From Loripinus fragilis (Eukaryota; Mollusca; Bivalvia; Lucinida; Lucinidae): 64,000 bases of DNA. The translations under genes and the position numbers were made by a program. Below, piece after piece: positions 11,660-24,200 of the stretch. The stretch covers positions 64,140,253 to 64,204,252 of the forward strand of contig OZ026525.1 in assembly GCA_964019695.1 (NCBI GenBank), written 5' to 3'. The notes under the pieces are model-generated. The model was not told the origin of the DNA. It worked only from the letters and a program-made list of their open reading frames with translations, and searched no databases. Each line of letters opens with the position of its first letter. The stretch's first letter is position 1.

Positions 11660-11882
11660 ATGCATGCATGTTTACGCGTCCTTTTTGTGGGACATCGGCA
11701 AACAGTGCAAAACCAGATCAGAAGCCGCAAAATGCGGCGTCTGATCAGGTCCTCCACTATTTGCTTAATGTAATTTTCTTTTGAAGTTTGAATAGAAATG
11801 AAAAATACCACCCAACAACCCTAAAAATGGATAAGGACTCGTTCAATTGACAAGGATGGGAAATACACTCGGCATAAATGGG
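11660..11882 (+). mobile_element. MITE family G, copy 1
   Basis: It carries CCTTTTTGTGGGACATCGGC, CAAACAGTGCAAAACCAGAT, a GATCAG hairpin, then 'taccacccaacaaccc' and ends AAATGGG before TTAA. The better-preserved copy at 43254-43473 is flanked by TTAA on both sides. Confidence 0.7.
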
Positions 11883-11955
11883 TTAAGGAAGGGCTTTACC
11901 CATAAGTCCTGATAAGCTTTAAGCGTAAAATCGTTATGATTGCCTTACTCATCAG

Positions 11956-11961
11956 TTTAAT
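11956..11961 (-). promoter_or_regulatory. Possible poly(A) signal ATTAAA of the HSD17B14-like gene
   Basis: Read on the minus strand this is ATTAAA, 133 nt beyond the stop codon at 12094. No AATAAA was found closer. The 3' UTR between them is largely a half copy of MITE family L, so the signal is only a candidate. Confidence 0.25.
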
Positions 11962-11989
11962 CGTGCGTCTTCTTTCTAAAAAATTATAC

Positions 11990-12056
11990 CCATAACATAT
12001 GTTTTGGTTGAGAAATAAGAAAGTTGATTTTCAAATATGCACTCATAGCTGGAGGC
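11990..12056. mobile_element. MITE family L, half copy in the 3' UTR
   Basis: ACATATGTTTTGGTTGAGAA...CACTCATAGCTGGAGGCCTG matches one arm of the family L elements at 60321-60512 and 60557-60770, and a half copy at 59783-59850. It starts 38 bp past the HSD17B14-like stop codon, so it probably forms part of the 3' UTR. Confidence 0.7.
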
Positions 12057-12093
12057 CTGCATATAATGCTACATGTAGCCAATATAATAAAAT

Positions 12094-12252
12094 TTAGTCT
12101 TTGAAATAAAAGTCCATATTTGCTTTAAAGCCATAATCCAGTTCACAGCCTCCAGAGACGAACAGATTCTGCCCAGTTGAGAAAGTGGCGTCTGTGGCTA
12201 GGTATAGACATGCCTTGGCAACTTCCTCTGGCTGGCAGATGTGTCCCATAAA
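12094..12252 (-). CDS. HSD17B14: HSD17B14-like terminal exon (9 of 9)
   Basis: The acceptor is ATATTTCAG and the exon encodes 52 residues plus TAA. It starts FMGHICQPEEVAKACLYLAT and contains the TGQNLFVSGG strand, then GCELDYGFKA. The GRxGxPxEV-like region, the TGxxxxVxGG turn and the ELxYGxKA end are what separates HSD17B14 from generic SDRs. The C-terminus (NMDFYFKD) is shorter than in vertebrates. A half MITE of family L begins 38 bp downstream. Confidence 0.92.
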   Translation of the reverse strand, partial: FMGHICQPEEVAKACLYLATDATFSTGQNLFVSGGCELDYGFKANMDFYFKD

Positions 12253-15200
12253 CTGAAATATAAGTGACAATAATATGAAGGCAGAGACGTTCAGTCAAGG
12301 GTAATGTGTTTACAAAACAGTGCTTTGCACAGTGAGGTGAATTCTTTTGACAGGAACATTTCCAAAAAAAAGCAAAAGCATATGGCCAGGGAATACTGCA
12401 ACCCCGATGGTTTAACAATTCACACACGAACAAATCAAATAAACAAAATATTTGTTGGTATAATTATCATTTAGATTACACAGGGAATAATATTAAACAC
12501 ATATGGTAATTTTACTCTTAACTCAATATAGAGTTACATGTAAGAGTAAAATAAACATATGTATTTAATATTGAATTAAGAGTCAAATTAACATGTGTAT
12601 TGCGGAAGCAACCGAATCGGGGTGTCTTCCTCAAAAAGAAGAAAACGGTATGAGTAGCCCAATACTTGTATGTCGACGTTTCATTTTCACCCAATACCAA
12701 CGTGTGTCTACGTATCGTTGCTATCTGGTTATATCACAAATAGTGCCAAATTGAAATTTAAAAAACATAATAATAATATGAAATGGGACGGAATATATAA
12801 ACAGTCCAAATGCGTGTATATATAAAACACTGACCTGAAGATGGTTGGTATTAAAGGCCAAATGTTTCTCGGGGTTGGGCTGAGCATCCAAAAATCTCTT
12901 CAGCATCGGCGTTTCAACAGAGCTAGGTGATACACTGCAGTAGGAACAGTTATAATTAGACCAAAGTAATAGTAATGTAATAGTTATAGTAATATATATT
13001 TCGCTTACTGTAAAGGCGGCAACTTTAATATTCATATCTGGGCGTGGTTCAGCTATTTTATCTGCTAAACAAGGGAAATCAGGTTTTATTTATAATTTGG
13101 TAAAGAGTTAGTAAGCTTTTTGGGCCGCGAAAACGTGCGTGCATTTCATTAAAATCCTAGCCGTATGCACACTGAACTCACATTTATTAAACCTTAAAGC
13201 GCATAATCACAAAATGTATGTTTTTGTCGTCCACTAAAATATTTGAAGCCTCATAGACAAACAGTGTGGACCCAGATCAGACTGCTCCTGTAGGAGCAGT
13301 CTGATCTGGGTACACAATGTTTGCCTCTATGCTTATGTTAAATAGACATTTTCCGATACAGTTATTTTACTGGCGTTTTAAGGACTAAATAATTTGTCTT
13401 ACGTCTATACTGAGATAATGGCGCAAGATGATATAGTTACTTTAAATAAAACCACGCCTCATTTTCAGCTTTAACCTATGTTTATGGTTGGCCAGTCCAA
13501 ATTACGCATGCATGAGGCGCCGCCTTTACAGTGAGCGCAAAAGAAACGAATACCATGGCTGTCCACCAAGCTCATTGCAAGGTCAAAGTTCCTTCCAAAC
13601 ATGGTTTTAAAGATAAGGAAAAGTCACAATAGCCAAATCTGACTATAAGGTGGGTATGGTAGATCTGTCCTACTTTACTTGCTAGTGGTGGCATTTAACG
13701 TCTCCTGATAACCTGTGCAAACAGTTTGGAGCCAGATCATGATTGACAAACCATTTGATATTCTGATTGTGTTCCCGACAGAAATATTTTGAAAATGTTA
13801 ATTTTGAAAAAAAATCAGTGAATGACAAAAAAGAGTGATAAATTAACCAGCATGCAGAGTTAAGCCAATCATAGTGCGCTTGACAGTATGACTCATAAAA
13901 GTGATGTAGTACATTGTCTAGATTAACCCTTTTTTTACCAATGGAATTTGCCATAAAGTTCGATACGGTTACGTAGGCCCTAAGTAGAATCTGTTGCAAA
14001 TGTGAATAATATTGTCCTTAGACAGCACATTTTATCGATGGAATGTGCCAGATCGGTAATAGCGTTGCGTAGTTCTTATTCAAACAACGCATTGATGAGC
14101 GCGTTTGCGTTTTTGGAGTGCAAATAAAACAATCCCGAATTGCTATATGATATTAAAATGCTTTGTCCAGATATTTCTGCTGCATGAACTTGTCATCTAA
14201 AACTGAGGGTTATAACTACCTAATTACAATTACAAGGGGCGGTTCAATTCTGCTTTTGTTCAATCTTTTGTAGCTATTTTTATGTGTGCCCTAGTGTATG
14301 GTGAGATTACCTTATTTTGCTTTTTATAACTGCAAATGGCATGTGGAATGACTGGTATATAAGTGTATCCAGTTTCCCCAATATCACACTTAATGTTTCA
14401 GATAATATCCGAGCCATTTTCATGATATGAGCCGCGACGTGTGATTCCAACAATGTGGCATTTTGACAAGTGTCGACTCAGATGAGCCTGTGCAGGCTCC
14501 TCTTAGGCTTAGGAACTCCAAACGCTGTTCGGTCAGTAGCTTAACACTCATAGAATATTCAAGCGAATAGCAAAGGCTCTGATCAGACTGCGCGTATGCG
14601 CAGGCTGATCTGAGGCTTTGCTGGTTGCACATACCACATTGTTGGAAATCTCATGTCGCGGCTCAATTATGTTTTGTACTTACCACATGAGTAATGTTAG
14701 GTTAGATAATCCTGCCAACCAAGAGTGACATCGGTGTCATGTATTGTTTACAAAGTTATCAGGGACTTAGAATCGATAGATCACTTGTGGATTAATCCTA
14801 TCCGCGGGATAGGATTAATACACAAGTGATCTATCGATTCGCGTTAGCTCAAGTGGTGTGTACAAGTTTATGTTTTACTTAACAATTGTAAAGAAAACAT
14901 GACGTCGCTGTCACTCTTGCCTGGCAGGACAGTAAAAGAAACGCCAGGTGCGTTCAGTTTTGTATGAGCCTTTGTTTACACCCCTAGTTTGTATGTGTTT
15001 GTGGTGAATGCTTAGGTGAGACTGCGCATTTTCCACTGCATAACGCTCTTTTAAGACATTTATAATAAACGAGTAATAAAATCAATTGAATATACCAACC
15101 TGTTCACTCGAACGCCAAATTTAGATTCGTCTACAGCCAGGGTCTTTGTTAGTCCTATGAGTCCTGCCTGTTGGAAGAAGCAATACAAGTACATTAGAAC

Positions 15201-18200
15201 TACTGTAGTATTGCATCTCAAATGTAATACAGTTTTTTCTCTCTTTTTTAATTTTACATGAAGGTTTCTTCACCCTGAAAATTTGCATGTGCATAGATAT
15301 AGCAAACCCTAGCTATATTTAAATTTTGGCGGAGAATGATATCAATCTCACTGCTCCGATACCATGTAAAGTAAATAACTTTTTTTTGAATGAAAATACC
15401 CATTTAGTACCCATTTTTGTACTGTCAGTGCAATACACCTAGGAAAGATATCGTAGTATTTGCTCAGCAATAAAATGTCCATTAGAGATTACAGCAGACG
15501 ATTATTTTGTAACATCAAATGGTACGGTTTACGATGCAATCTAAGCTGCTTATATAGTTCTACGGATAATGGGTTGTTTACATGTTTCATGCCTACCAAG
15601 TACCATCATTTTGCCTGCTTCTCTCTATCTACCTATCTGTATGTTTTGTTCATGTGTCTGTATGTGCGAGTGTACAACTAGAAATACATAGTCCTGAAAA
15701 TACGAATATGATCACAGATGTACGGGCTATTACATATACTACATATCATTTTATATTTAACTTTAACAGCTTCTTTGTATGATGGAAAATATGCCTGTTT
15801 TCATATGGGAGTGGTGAGATCAATAAGCAGACCAAATTCATGGAATAGCTAGGTAATGAGCGCTTCCAACTAAGAGGACATTTTGGGCAGTAAACATATA
15901 TAGATGTAGCCTTTCGTAAGGGTCACCGTCTTTGTGGCATGGTTTGATAGCTGAAATATTGTTGACTATGCTGAAAACAGCAACGCAAGCCAATATGCAG
16001 CTACATTTAAAACCCACTGATGTATTGTTTTAAATTGTCTTATATTAGTATATACATGGCTTTATGTTCAACAGATAGTCATTGATCCATATCGCTTAAG
16101 GTACAAGAAGGGAATATTATTTGGCATAAAGCATTACGAATGCAAAAATTCAATCCTATCACAGCATTAATGAAAACGTATACAAACTTCAAAAAATATT
16201 TTTGGTTAGGGAATTTGGTTAAAATATATTTTTCGAATTTAATTTAAAAGTCCCATTTCAGATTTAATGTTATTGCCAAAAACAGTATTCCATTTGAAGG
16301 GCTCTACTACAGTAGTATTGTATAGTCAGCTATACACAGCACTGGACCATTATGCTATTTGGTGTTAAAGGTGTTTGTGAGGGATAACTATCTATAATAA
16401 ACCCTAGATCATATACATGTAGGAGAGTCTGGATGCAGGGTCAGGTGTTTTAACAGGGTAAATATAGCTCTCCTATTCTTTAAAATGGCTAATAAAGGTA
16501 TTTCCATTCTATTTTCTTATATGGAATTTCTTTAATGCGTTCTTAATTGTGCTTTGAAATGTCAAAATACAGTTGTTCTTTTTTTATTGCTTTTAAACTT
16601 TTCTTTAAAGAGAATTTAATATTTTTCAAATCTATATTTTATCAGTTTTGTTTTGTCCGCTTGCCTCTTGTCAGTAACAATATGGCCACATTTCTTTTAT
16701 TAGTTAACTTCAACCCAGATTCTCACATAAAGCCCATTAAATTGAGTTAACAAAAAATAAGTACTGCAAAATAGTCTTACTTAAAAGTATGTTCACAAGG
16801 CCATACATCCTGGATCTCATAGAAATTCAAGTGATAATATGTTTTGCTGTTGTTCGTAAATCACGAAGTACTATAAAGTTGCATTAAATACAACCCATGA
16901 TAGTGGTCTTTAGATAAAACAATAAAATTATACACCCATGCGAAAATGGCACTTGATGTGTAGGTAGAGAATACTAAGTGAGTGTCTTTTGCTATGACAT
17001 CTATCGGTAAATGCTTCAAGAACGATAACGTTTATCAAGTCAATGAAACAATGCAGTTAATATGAGAGACTATAACTAGGTGAATGTCTTTTGATATCAA
17101 GCTTACCAGGCAAGGATTCGAGAACGCTTGTTGAATCATGAGGCTGACCGAGCGATTAAACATGCGTTCTCGAAGCCAAGCCTGATAAACTTGAAATCAA
17201 AAGACGCAAACCTGGTATTCTATTTTTCAGTTTACTAGTTGATTCACTCTTCAAACTAGCGATTATGACGGAACTATCGATTTTCGTATGATTCAAAGTT
17301 GCAACTTCGTGATGAGGCAACGTTTTTCAGGTCAACGTGCTACAATGTAGTTAATATGAGAGATTATAACTGATGCGTATTTTAAAATATTTAGCTACTT
17401 ACTGTCCTGCCAGCCAAGAGTGACAGCAAGTCTGAACCTGCATTACCTTCCTCACATTGAGTGTGTGTGAGCAGAGAAGGTCATGGTCAGACTATGGATA
17501 CTTGCATATGCAATAAATACCAGAATCTCATGAGCTATTTCATGTTACATGTATTCTACACTTAGTGCAGCAATCACGACAGCAGCAGACTGACAAACAA
17601 TAGTGAGGCAAAAATGTAATTTTCTGTTTTTGCCTAGCAACCAAGAACGTTCAAAACAACTAGGTTAATGTCATCGTGGTATTTATTTTTATGGGTCATT
17701 TGTGTATTCAAAGAAACATACTGCATCTTTATCTAACTCTACCCCCAGCAAAAAATTGTTAAAAACCTGATTTTTTGTGGCCATGGACTCTCACAGTGTT
17801 GTTTACAATTGTCTGGAGCATAAGATCAGGTTGTGATAAAAATTCCATATTTCAAACATGAATAGGCATTACCCATGGCCATATGCAATGGGTAATACAA
17901 TTCTGATTTCAATAACAGTTTCCGAGATATGAGACCATTGTCAGAACTTATTGGATGACCCACGTATATACACAAGTGATCTATCGATTCTAAGTCCCTG
18001 ATACCTTGTAAACAAAACATAACGCCAGTGTCACTCCTGGCTGGCAGAACAGTAGATACTTACCTTTGATGCTGTATATGGTAACACATTTCCTTGGCCA
18101 AGAACTCCTGACATACTTGCAATATTGATTATGTTGCCTTTTACATCTCTCAGGTGCTTAACCACATACTACAAATAATGAATCAGACTTACATTGTAAC

Positions 18201-21200
18201 TCTTTACATTTAACTGTCCGATGATTTTTCAATCTCTTATCAAAAACGTCTTTCAGGAGGACCTGCAGGGTGTCAATCAGTTTGGATCTAAATCAGACCC
18301 GACATTCTGTTTGGCCTGACCAGGGTCCAGACCTTTTGCAAAGATTATCAGCAGACATCACTGACAGCCAGTTAAATGATGTCAATAGCAATGAGCATTA
18401 ACCAAAATATGTCTTGCGTAAATTTTATTGGACATAGACAAACAGTGCAGACCGAGATCAGACACAGCATAATGTGGTAGGGTCTTCATTGGGTTTTTTA
18501 CAGAACGCTGAAAAAATTACGCACATCAAAGGGAGACTACTTGATCAAGGAGTGATTCAATTTCGTCCCTTTTCAAAATAGGAACTTCTCTTAAAGAAAT
18601 AATTTGCTCCCAAAGGGAGCGAGTTCTTTTCTTTAAGAGTAGTTCCTTATGGTACGGAAAATAACTTTAGCCACATTTGGTGACCTCCCTTGAATGTTAC
18701 TATTTTTATTTACGCACGTGCGTTAACTGCGTAATGAGGGCTACGCCAATACAGAATTTTCAATTAACCCAACATTCATAAAATATAAAGGGGTTCATAC
18801 TACTGATAAGGGTAGGCTAGTCAATTAGGCTTATTGCAACAGACTGCATGCTTGGTGGTTAACCCAATCACGGTTGGCAACTTTACTTTCCTCTTTAATT
18901 GCACGCCGGTGGTCGGACTTCAGACTCTATGACGGTTCCGCCTTAAAGACTTCTCTATTGATGAGATGGTAGGGACCTGATGCTTTGGTATTGTCAGGCC
19001 CACTGGGGTTTACCTGTTGGATTTCTTTTGCTCTCGTATACCTTTGCTTTATCTCCTTGTTATATCTTGATTTATATGTTTTTGGAGATGATGCATTGAT
19101 AAGCTAGGGGTATTTCATGCAAACCAAACATCTATGTGTCTTGATCCACATCTGAACTAAGGGTGATGTTGGCGCTGTGAAACCGGTTTAAGCGTTCCAA
19201 GGTACTTCTTTTGAGATCATTTGTGTTTTGTGTGTCTTGTGCTCCTCATGCTTTCGCGTCAGTTTATTGCTGCCTTGTATTCACCTGCTGGGCGAGGGTT
19301 GACCTCTTGGCTCCTGTTGGAGATGTTTACTGTATTTTTGTAACTTTCCCATGTGGTATCCTGGGTCAGGTGTGGTACTCGATTGTATCGTTTCCTGATC
19401 TTTGCCGTCTTTCTTACTTTGAATGGCTCTTTTTACCAATCAGTGATTTGAATATATGTTTCTTAGCTAGTTTATTTATCAAGAAACAAAACACCAGATT
19501 CTATACTATGCACAATAAGTTTAGCAATTGTTTTGTATGAGTGAGCCCATCCACATCAGATCTCAAGTTTCATTTGCTGTCATGAAGATACAAGCGCTGA
19601 ACATCTGACAACAATTTCCATTTTAAAAATTATGGAATTACCAAACGCAGATGCCGTGCTTAAGTGACGTTAAATTTTAAGGCTAGCTGGTAACGTGGGT
19701 ATTTCTGATCGTTGGGGGAATCCAAAAACATTTTCAAGCGATTGTTTGGTCATTGAAACCAAAAAAAGCATAGCAAATGCTGCAATTTTCTGAACGGTCT
19801 AAGAGAAATAAAGGACCAAGTTTTTACAATTTGACGTTTTTATTAATGCTTTAACGTTATCGCCTTTAAACGGTGTTTCTAGTCGGTTTTTCTTAAACCA
19901 CATTGACAAGTGAAACTGTTTTATGCCTTCCAACACACTCAGAAAAATAATGTTGAATGAAACATCTTCATGGCTATAGAGCACGAGCCGAAAGATAAAA
20001 TCTAACGTCACCATTATCTCGCAAATGCGTAGCACCATTTTCCGGAAACTCAAGGTTTTAATCAACCATAAGATCAATTACATTGTAAGCCTATGCCATC
20101 TTTGTAAACTGAGTCTCTGTTGAATTGGCACGCCAATTAACATTAGAAGTGTAATCAAATGATGACTACGTTTTGACGTCATTGATGGCAGCTGATTTTT
20201 TCAGCATGAAATCTCTATCACATCTGTCACATAATCAATAGTTTTTATACGTGTATGATGCATGAGGAAGAGGAAAGACCACAAACGAAAAAACACATGC
20301 TTATCATTTTAACATTACATACAACGGATGTCATTTTTGCTTACTGACCCCTCCTGCAATTCTTGCTCTCCCCAAATGCCTATTTAAAGGATGGCGTCTG
20401 TTAATTCGTGGTTTCATTTGTCTAAGATCCTGTTCTCGTCATTGCATTTGAAATTGTTCGACATTGCACAAAGATGAGCACATAAGGATGCGAAACATAA
20501 GAAATTGTTAAACTTATTGTGCATAGTATAGTTTAGTGATAATTTTATTTTATTTATAGTCTGTTTAACTTTAAGGAGGCATTGTAATTTTGGGTCCAGG
20601 CTAAAATTAATACATTAAGCTCCACTGAATAGCTGTGCACACATGTTTAAAAATCACTCTACGCAAATGTCACAATTTTGTGAAGTCTCATAAGTTAGCA
20701 AACTGTCTACCTACCTTAGAGACTAGGAAGGGCGCTATGAGATTTAGATCAAGAAGCCAGCGAAATTCAGCAGCTGTACATGTATCAATTGATCTAGGGC
20801 CAGGATCTGAAAAGATAGCCCAAACTCATCACCTTTCCGTTACCACACCTACTTTTAACTCTTCGTTTACAATACTAGGTGACTTAAGAAACACACCATT
20901 TTATATTCACTGTCTCTTCCACATGGTTAATTTGAGGATGTTTTCTTTATTATTCTTTATCCTCTTGCACAATGGACCATGATTTGCCATAATTTCACCT
21001 TGCTCATGCTGTTCATTCTGACGTAATACCGACGTAAGTGTTTTTCAACAGTTGTCACCTGACAAATTCAATTTGAAAACAAACACTTTGAGGTGGTAGC
21101 CAGATGTCTTAACTAATGAAAAAACACAAAAGGTTTCTGAAATAGTCGTTTTATTACACTCCCGCTCACAGCGTTTTTTTGTTTTTTTGTTGTTGTTTTT

Positions 21201-24200
21201 TTGTTGTTGTTGTTTTTGTTTTTTTGTTTTTTTTTATAACGTCAGTCTTAAAATTTCAAACAGCAAAAACAGACGGTAACGTTCGCGTTGTCGCGACACT
21301 TTTGTCTTTTATGCAACTGATTTAGGAGTATTATATCTGTTGGCATAAAAAGATTTTGATTATTCCTGATCCTTAGGATATAAGCGGCCAATTACGTCAA
21401 AAAGGAATGACGTCGTGTAGAATTAAAATGAACGTTGCCAGAAGCCTAAAACTTCATGATTTGATTTTGCCTTTCCTTTTGCTTTCGAGAACGAACATCG
21501 GTTCGAGAACATTTTTCGTTCATTATCGAAGGTATTGGTACTCTGTGACTTTTTAAATTTGAGTTGTCTTTGAATGATCGCGACGTCACAGCAATCATAA
21601 ACCACAGCGTTTCGATTTTCTTATTGAATGCAAGCTGAACGACGGAACTTGTCAATTTCATTGTTCACATAATGAAAATATTAAATTGTCCACATGAATT
21701 ATCATTTAGGCAGATGGTGCGTTTCTAAAGTACTTCAGTATAGTGTTGTCTGCTTATAACTTTTGCAAGTAGTTTGGACCCACATTAGGGCCGACAAAAT
21801 GTCGTGCTTGATCTTGATCTAAATCTGATGGTATTGGTGAAAGAAAATTTCAAAAAAGATGTACATGTTATTTTTGTAAAGAGTCAAACACACTAACTGT
21901 AACTTTGGGAGATTGAACGCGCACGTTTTTGTTTGTCAGACTGGGTCACGTGCTATTAAACTAGTTGTTGCATTGGTCAGTAAAACACTATCAGGTGTTT
22001 TTTGAGTGATAGTCCGGGCCTGATTTGGAAAAGTCTATTATCCGAATCATTGATACTATATTTCGTAAAATATTCTATATTTAGGAAGCCTAAGAGTCAG
22101 GACAAGAATATGACAGCCATCTAAATAGGTATAAAGCTAGAAAAAAATCTCACATTTGTTTTCTTATTTCGTTATGAATTCATATCAAATGTTGGCGAAG
22201 CTATATAGTTTATGGTTTGTCCGTCCGTCTGTCTGTAAACACGAACATTGTTGACTATTTTCTAATTGAATTGATATGCATGTATTTGTATTTAAAAAAA
22301 CAGAATCATCGTATTTTCATAGGTAAATTACAAAGCTGTTTTTTTTAGAAAATGAACTGTAACATTTACAGAACTACTGTTAGATTTTTAGTATTTCGTC
22401 GACTTACAAATATGTTAAAAAGGACATTCTAATTTTAGTCAATAACATAACATTTATTTTAGCAAATGGTATATTTCAACTTCTTGTTTGAAATTGGCAA
22501 ATTAAAATTGTGCTGGACACTGGCTCATAATAAGTATTATGATCTGTGAAGATGAAATATAAATAGATATGAACTTACTTGTACCAGCATTATTTATTAG
22601 ACAATCTATACGTCCGTATGTGTCACATGCCTTCTTGACCATACTCTGTAGAGAGAAGTAAATTGTTTGTAAATAGAGTAACATATATATTCTTAAGAGA
22701 AAGTAAATTGCTTATCTAAGTTGAGTAAGATAAATATTCTCTAGAGAGAAGTAAATTGTTTATCTAAATAGAGTAAGCTATATTCTGTAGAGAGAAGTAA
22801 GTTGTTTGTCTATATAGAGTAAGCTCTATTTTCTGTAGTGAGAAGTAAGATGTTTGTCTAAATATAGTTAGATGTATATTCTGTAGAGAGTACTAAATTA
22901 TTAGTCTAAATAGAGTAACATAAATATTTTGTAGAGAAAATAAAATCGATAGTCTAAATAGAGTAGGATATATATTCTGTAGAGAGAATTGAATTGTTTA
23001 TCTAGATGGAATAAGATATATATTCTGTAGAAAGAAATAAAATGTTTATCTAAATAAATTGTATCGATTGTATCGATTCCTGATCTTTGCACCCTTACTT
23101 ACTTTGTTATATATTATGTAGAGAGAAGTAAATTGTTTATCTATCTAGATAAGATATGTATTCTGTAGAGAGGGGTATATTGTTTATCTAGAGAGAGTAC
23201 GGATCTGTATATATTCTGTAGAGTGAAGTAAATTGTTTATCTAAATGAAGATATATATTCTGTAGAGAAAAATAAATTATTTATCTAAATAAGTATGTTA
23301 TATATTATGTAGAGAGAAGTAAATTGTTAATCTAAATAGAGTAAGATATATATTCTGTAGAGATGTGTATATTGTTTATCTAAAGAGAGTAGGAATCCAT
23401 ATTATTTATATTCTGTAGATTGAAGTAAGTTGTTTATCTAAATGGATTTGATATAATGAGAACCTAACACAAATTACCACATTCTGAGGAGAGGGTAAAT
23501 TGTAAAATATATAGAGAATCTTACATGAGTGACCATTTTCTGTTGAGAGAAGTGCATTATAAATAGTTTAAGATATATATTCTGTAGAGAGAAGTAAACT
23601 GTGTATCTAATAGAGTAAGATACGAGAGAAATTAATGAACTGCGTTGAAAATAGCAATTCGTATTACATGTAGCTGAGTTGCCAGAACAGTGAAACCTGG
23701 CTGATATATTTGTACTGGTCGAAATTGTATTGTCATGACCAAGTTAAAATTTTGATCTCACCTCGATATCCTCTTCTTTAGTGACGTCACATTTAACGAA
23801 CAGAACAGATCCTGGCCTGCCACTTCCATTTAAGGTTTTCTCCAGTTCTTTGCCAATATCTTCTGTCATGGTAAGACAATATTTAAGATGATAAACAAAA
23901 ATATAAATAGTTTCTCTTCCACCAGTTTTATTGTGTGCTTTAGATGCTCAAAAGAATCGACTCCTTGGGACTGCTTTACAAATTGCGATGTTCAAAGTAG
24001 TTTAATGTAAATTATTTATCTTAGCGTAGGCGTCGCTTTGTTATATAATGGTGCCATCAAATTGGATTCATATTTTGGGTGTTGTCGCACAAGGATCTAT
24101 TCTCAATCCACTCTTGTTTCTCATTTACATCCACGATATTATTAAGCACATGGGGTGTTATATCCACTTCTTTGCTGACGATAAATATGTGTATTACTTG

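Larger units (their letters stand above)
18169..22578. other. Intron region where one HSD17B14-like exon should lie
   Basis: Exon 4 ends in phase 1 and exon 6 starts in phase 0, so an exon of length 3n+2 (about 98-107 bp) encoding the HPP...LNLxxxF part of the fold is expected here. I read the minus strand for it and found no convincing match. The interval is made of MITE copies, a retroelement tail and about 2.3 kb of unique AT-rich DNA. Confidence 0.5.

Noticed and set aside
20635..20982. 115-codon plus-strand ORF, one of the longer ones in the window
   Set aside because: No recognisable domain, no splice context, AT-rich composition like the intron around it; it lies antisense within the HSD17B14-like gene.
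21057..21121. Candidate missing exon on the minus strand reading ...VFVFKLNLS with flanking AG and GT
   Set aside because: It is too short, its end phase does not fit the next exon, and only the LNL word resembles the expected segment.
22394..22500. Open frame upstream of a GTAAGT at 22394 (minus strand) as the missing exon
   Set aside because: The translation (…MSFLTYL) shares nothing convincing with the SDR segment.
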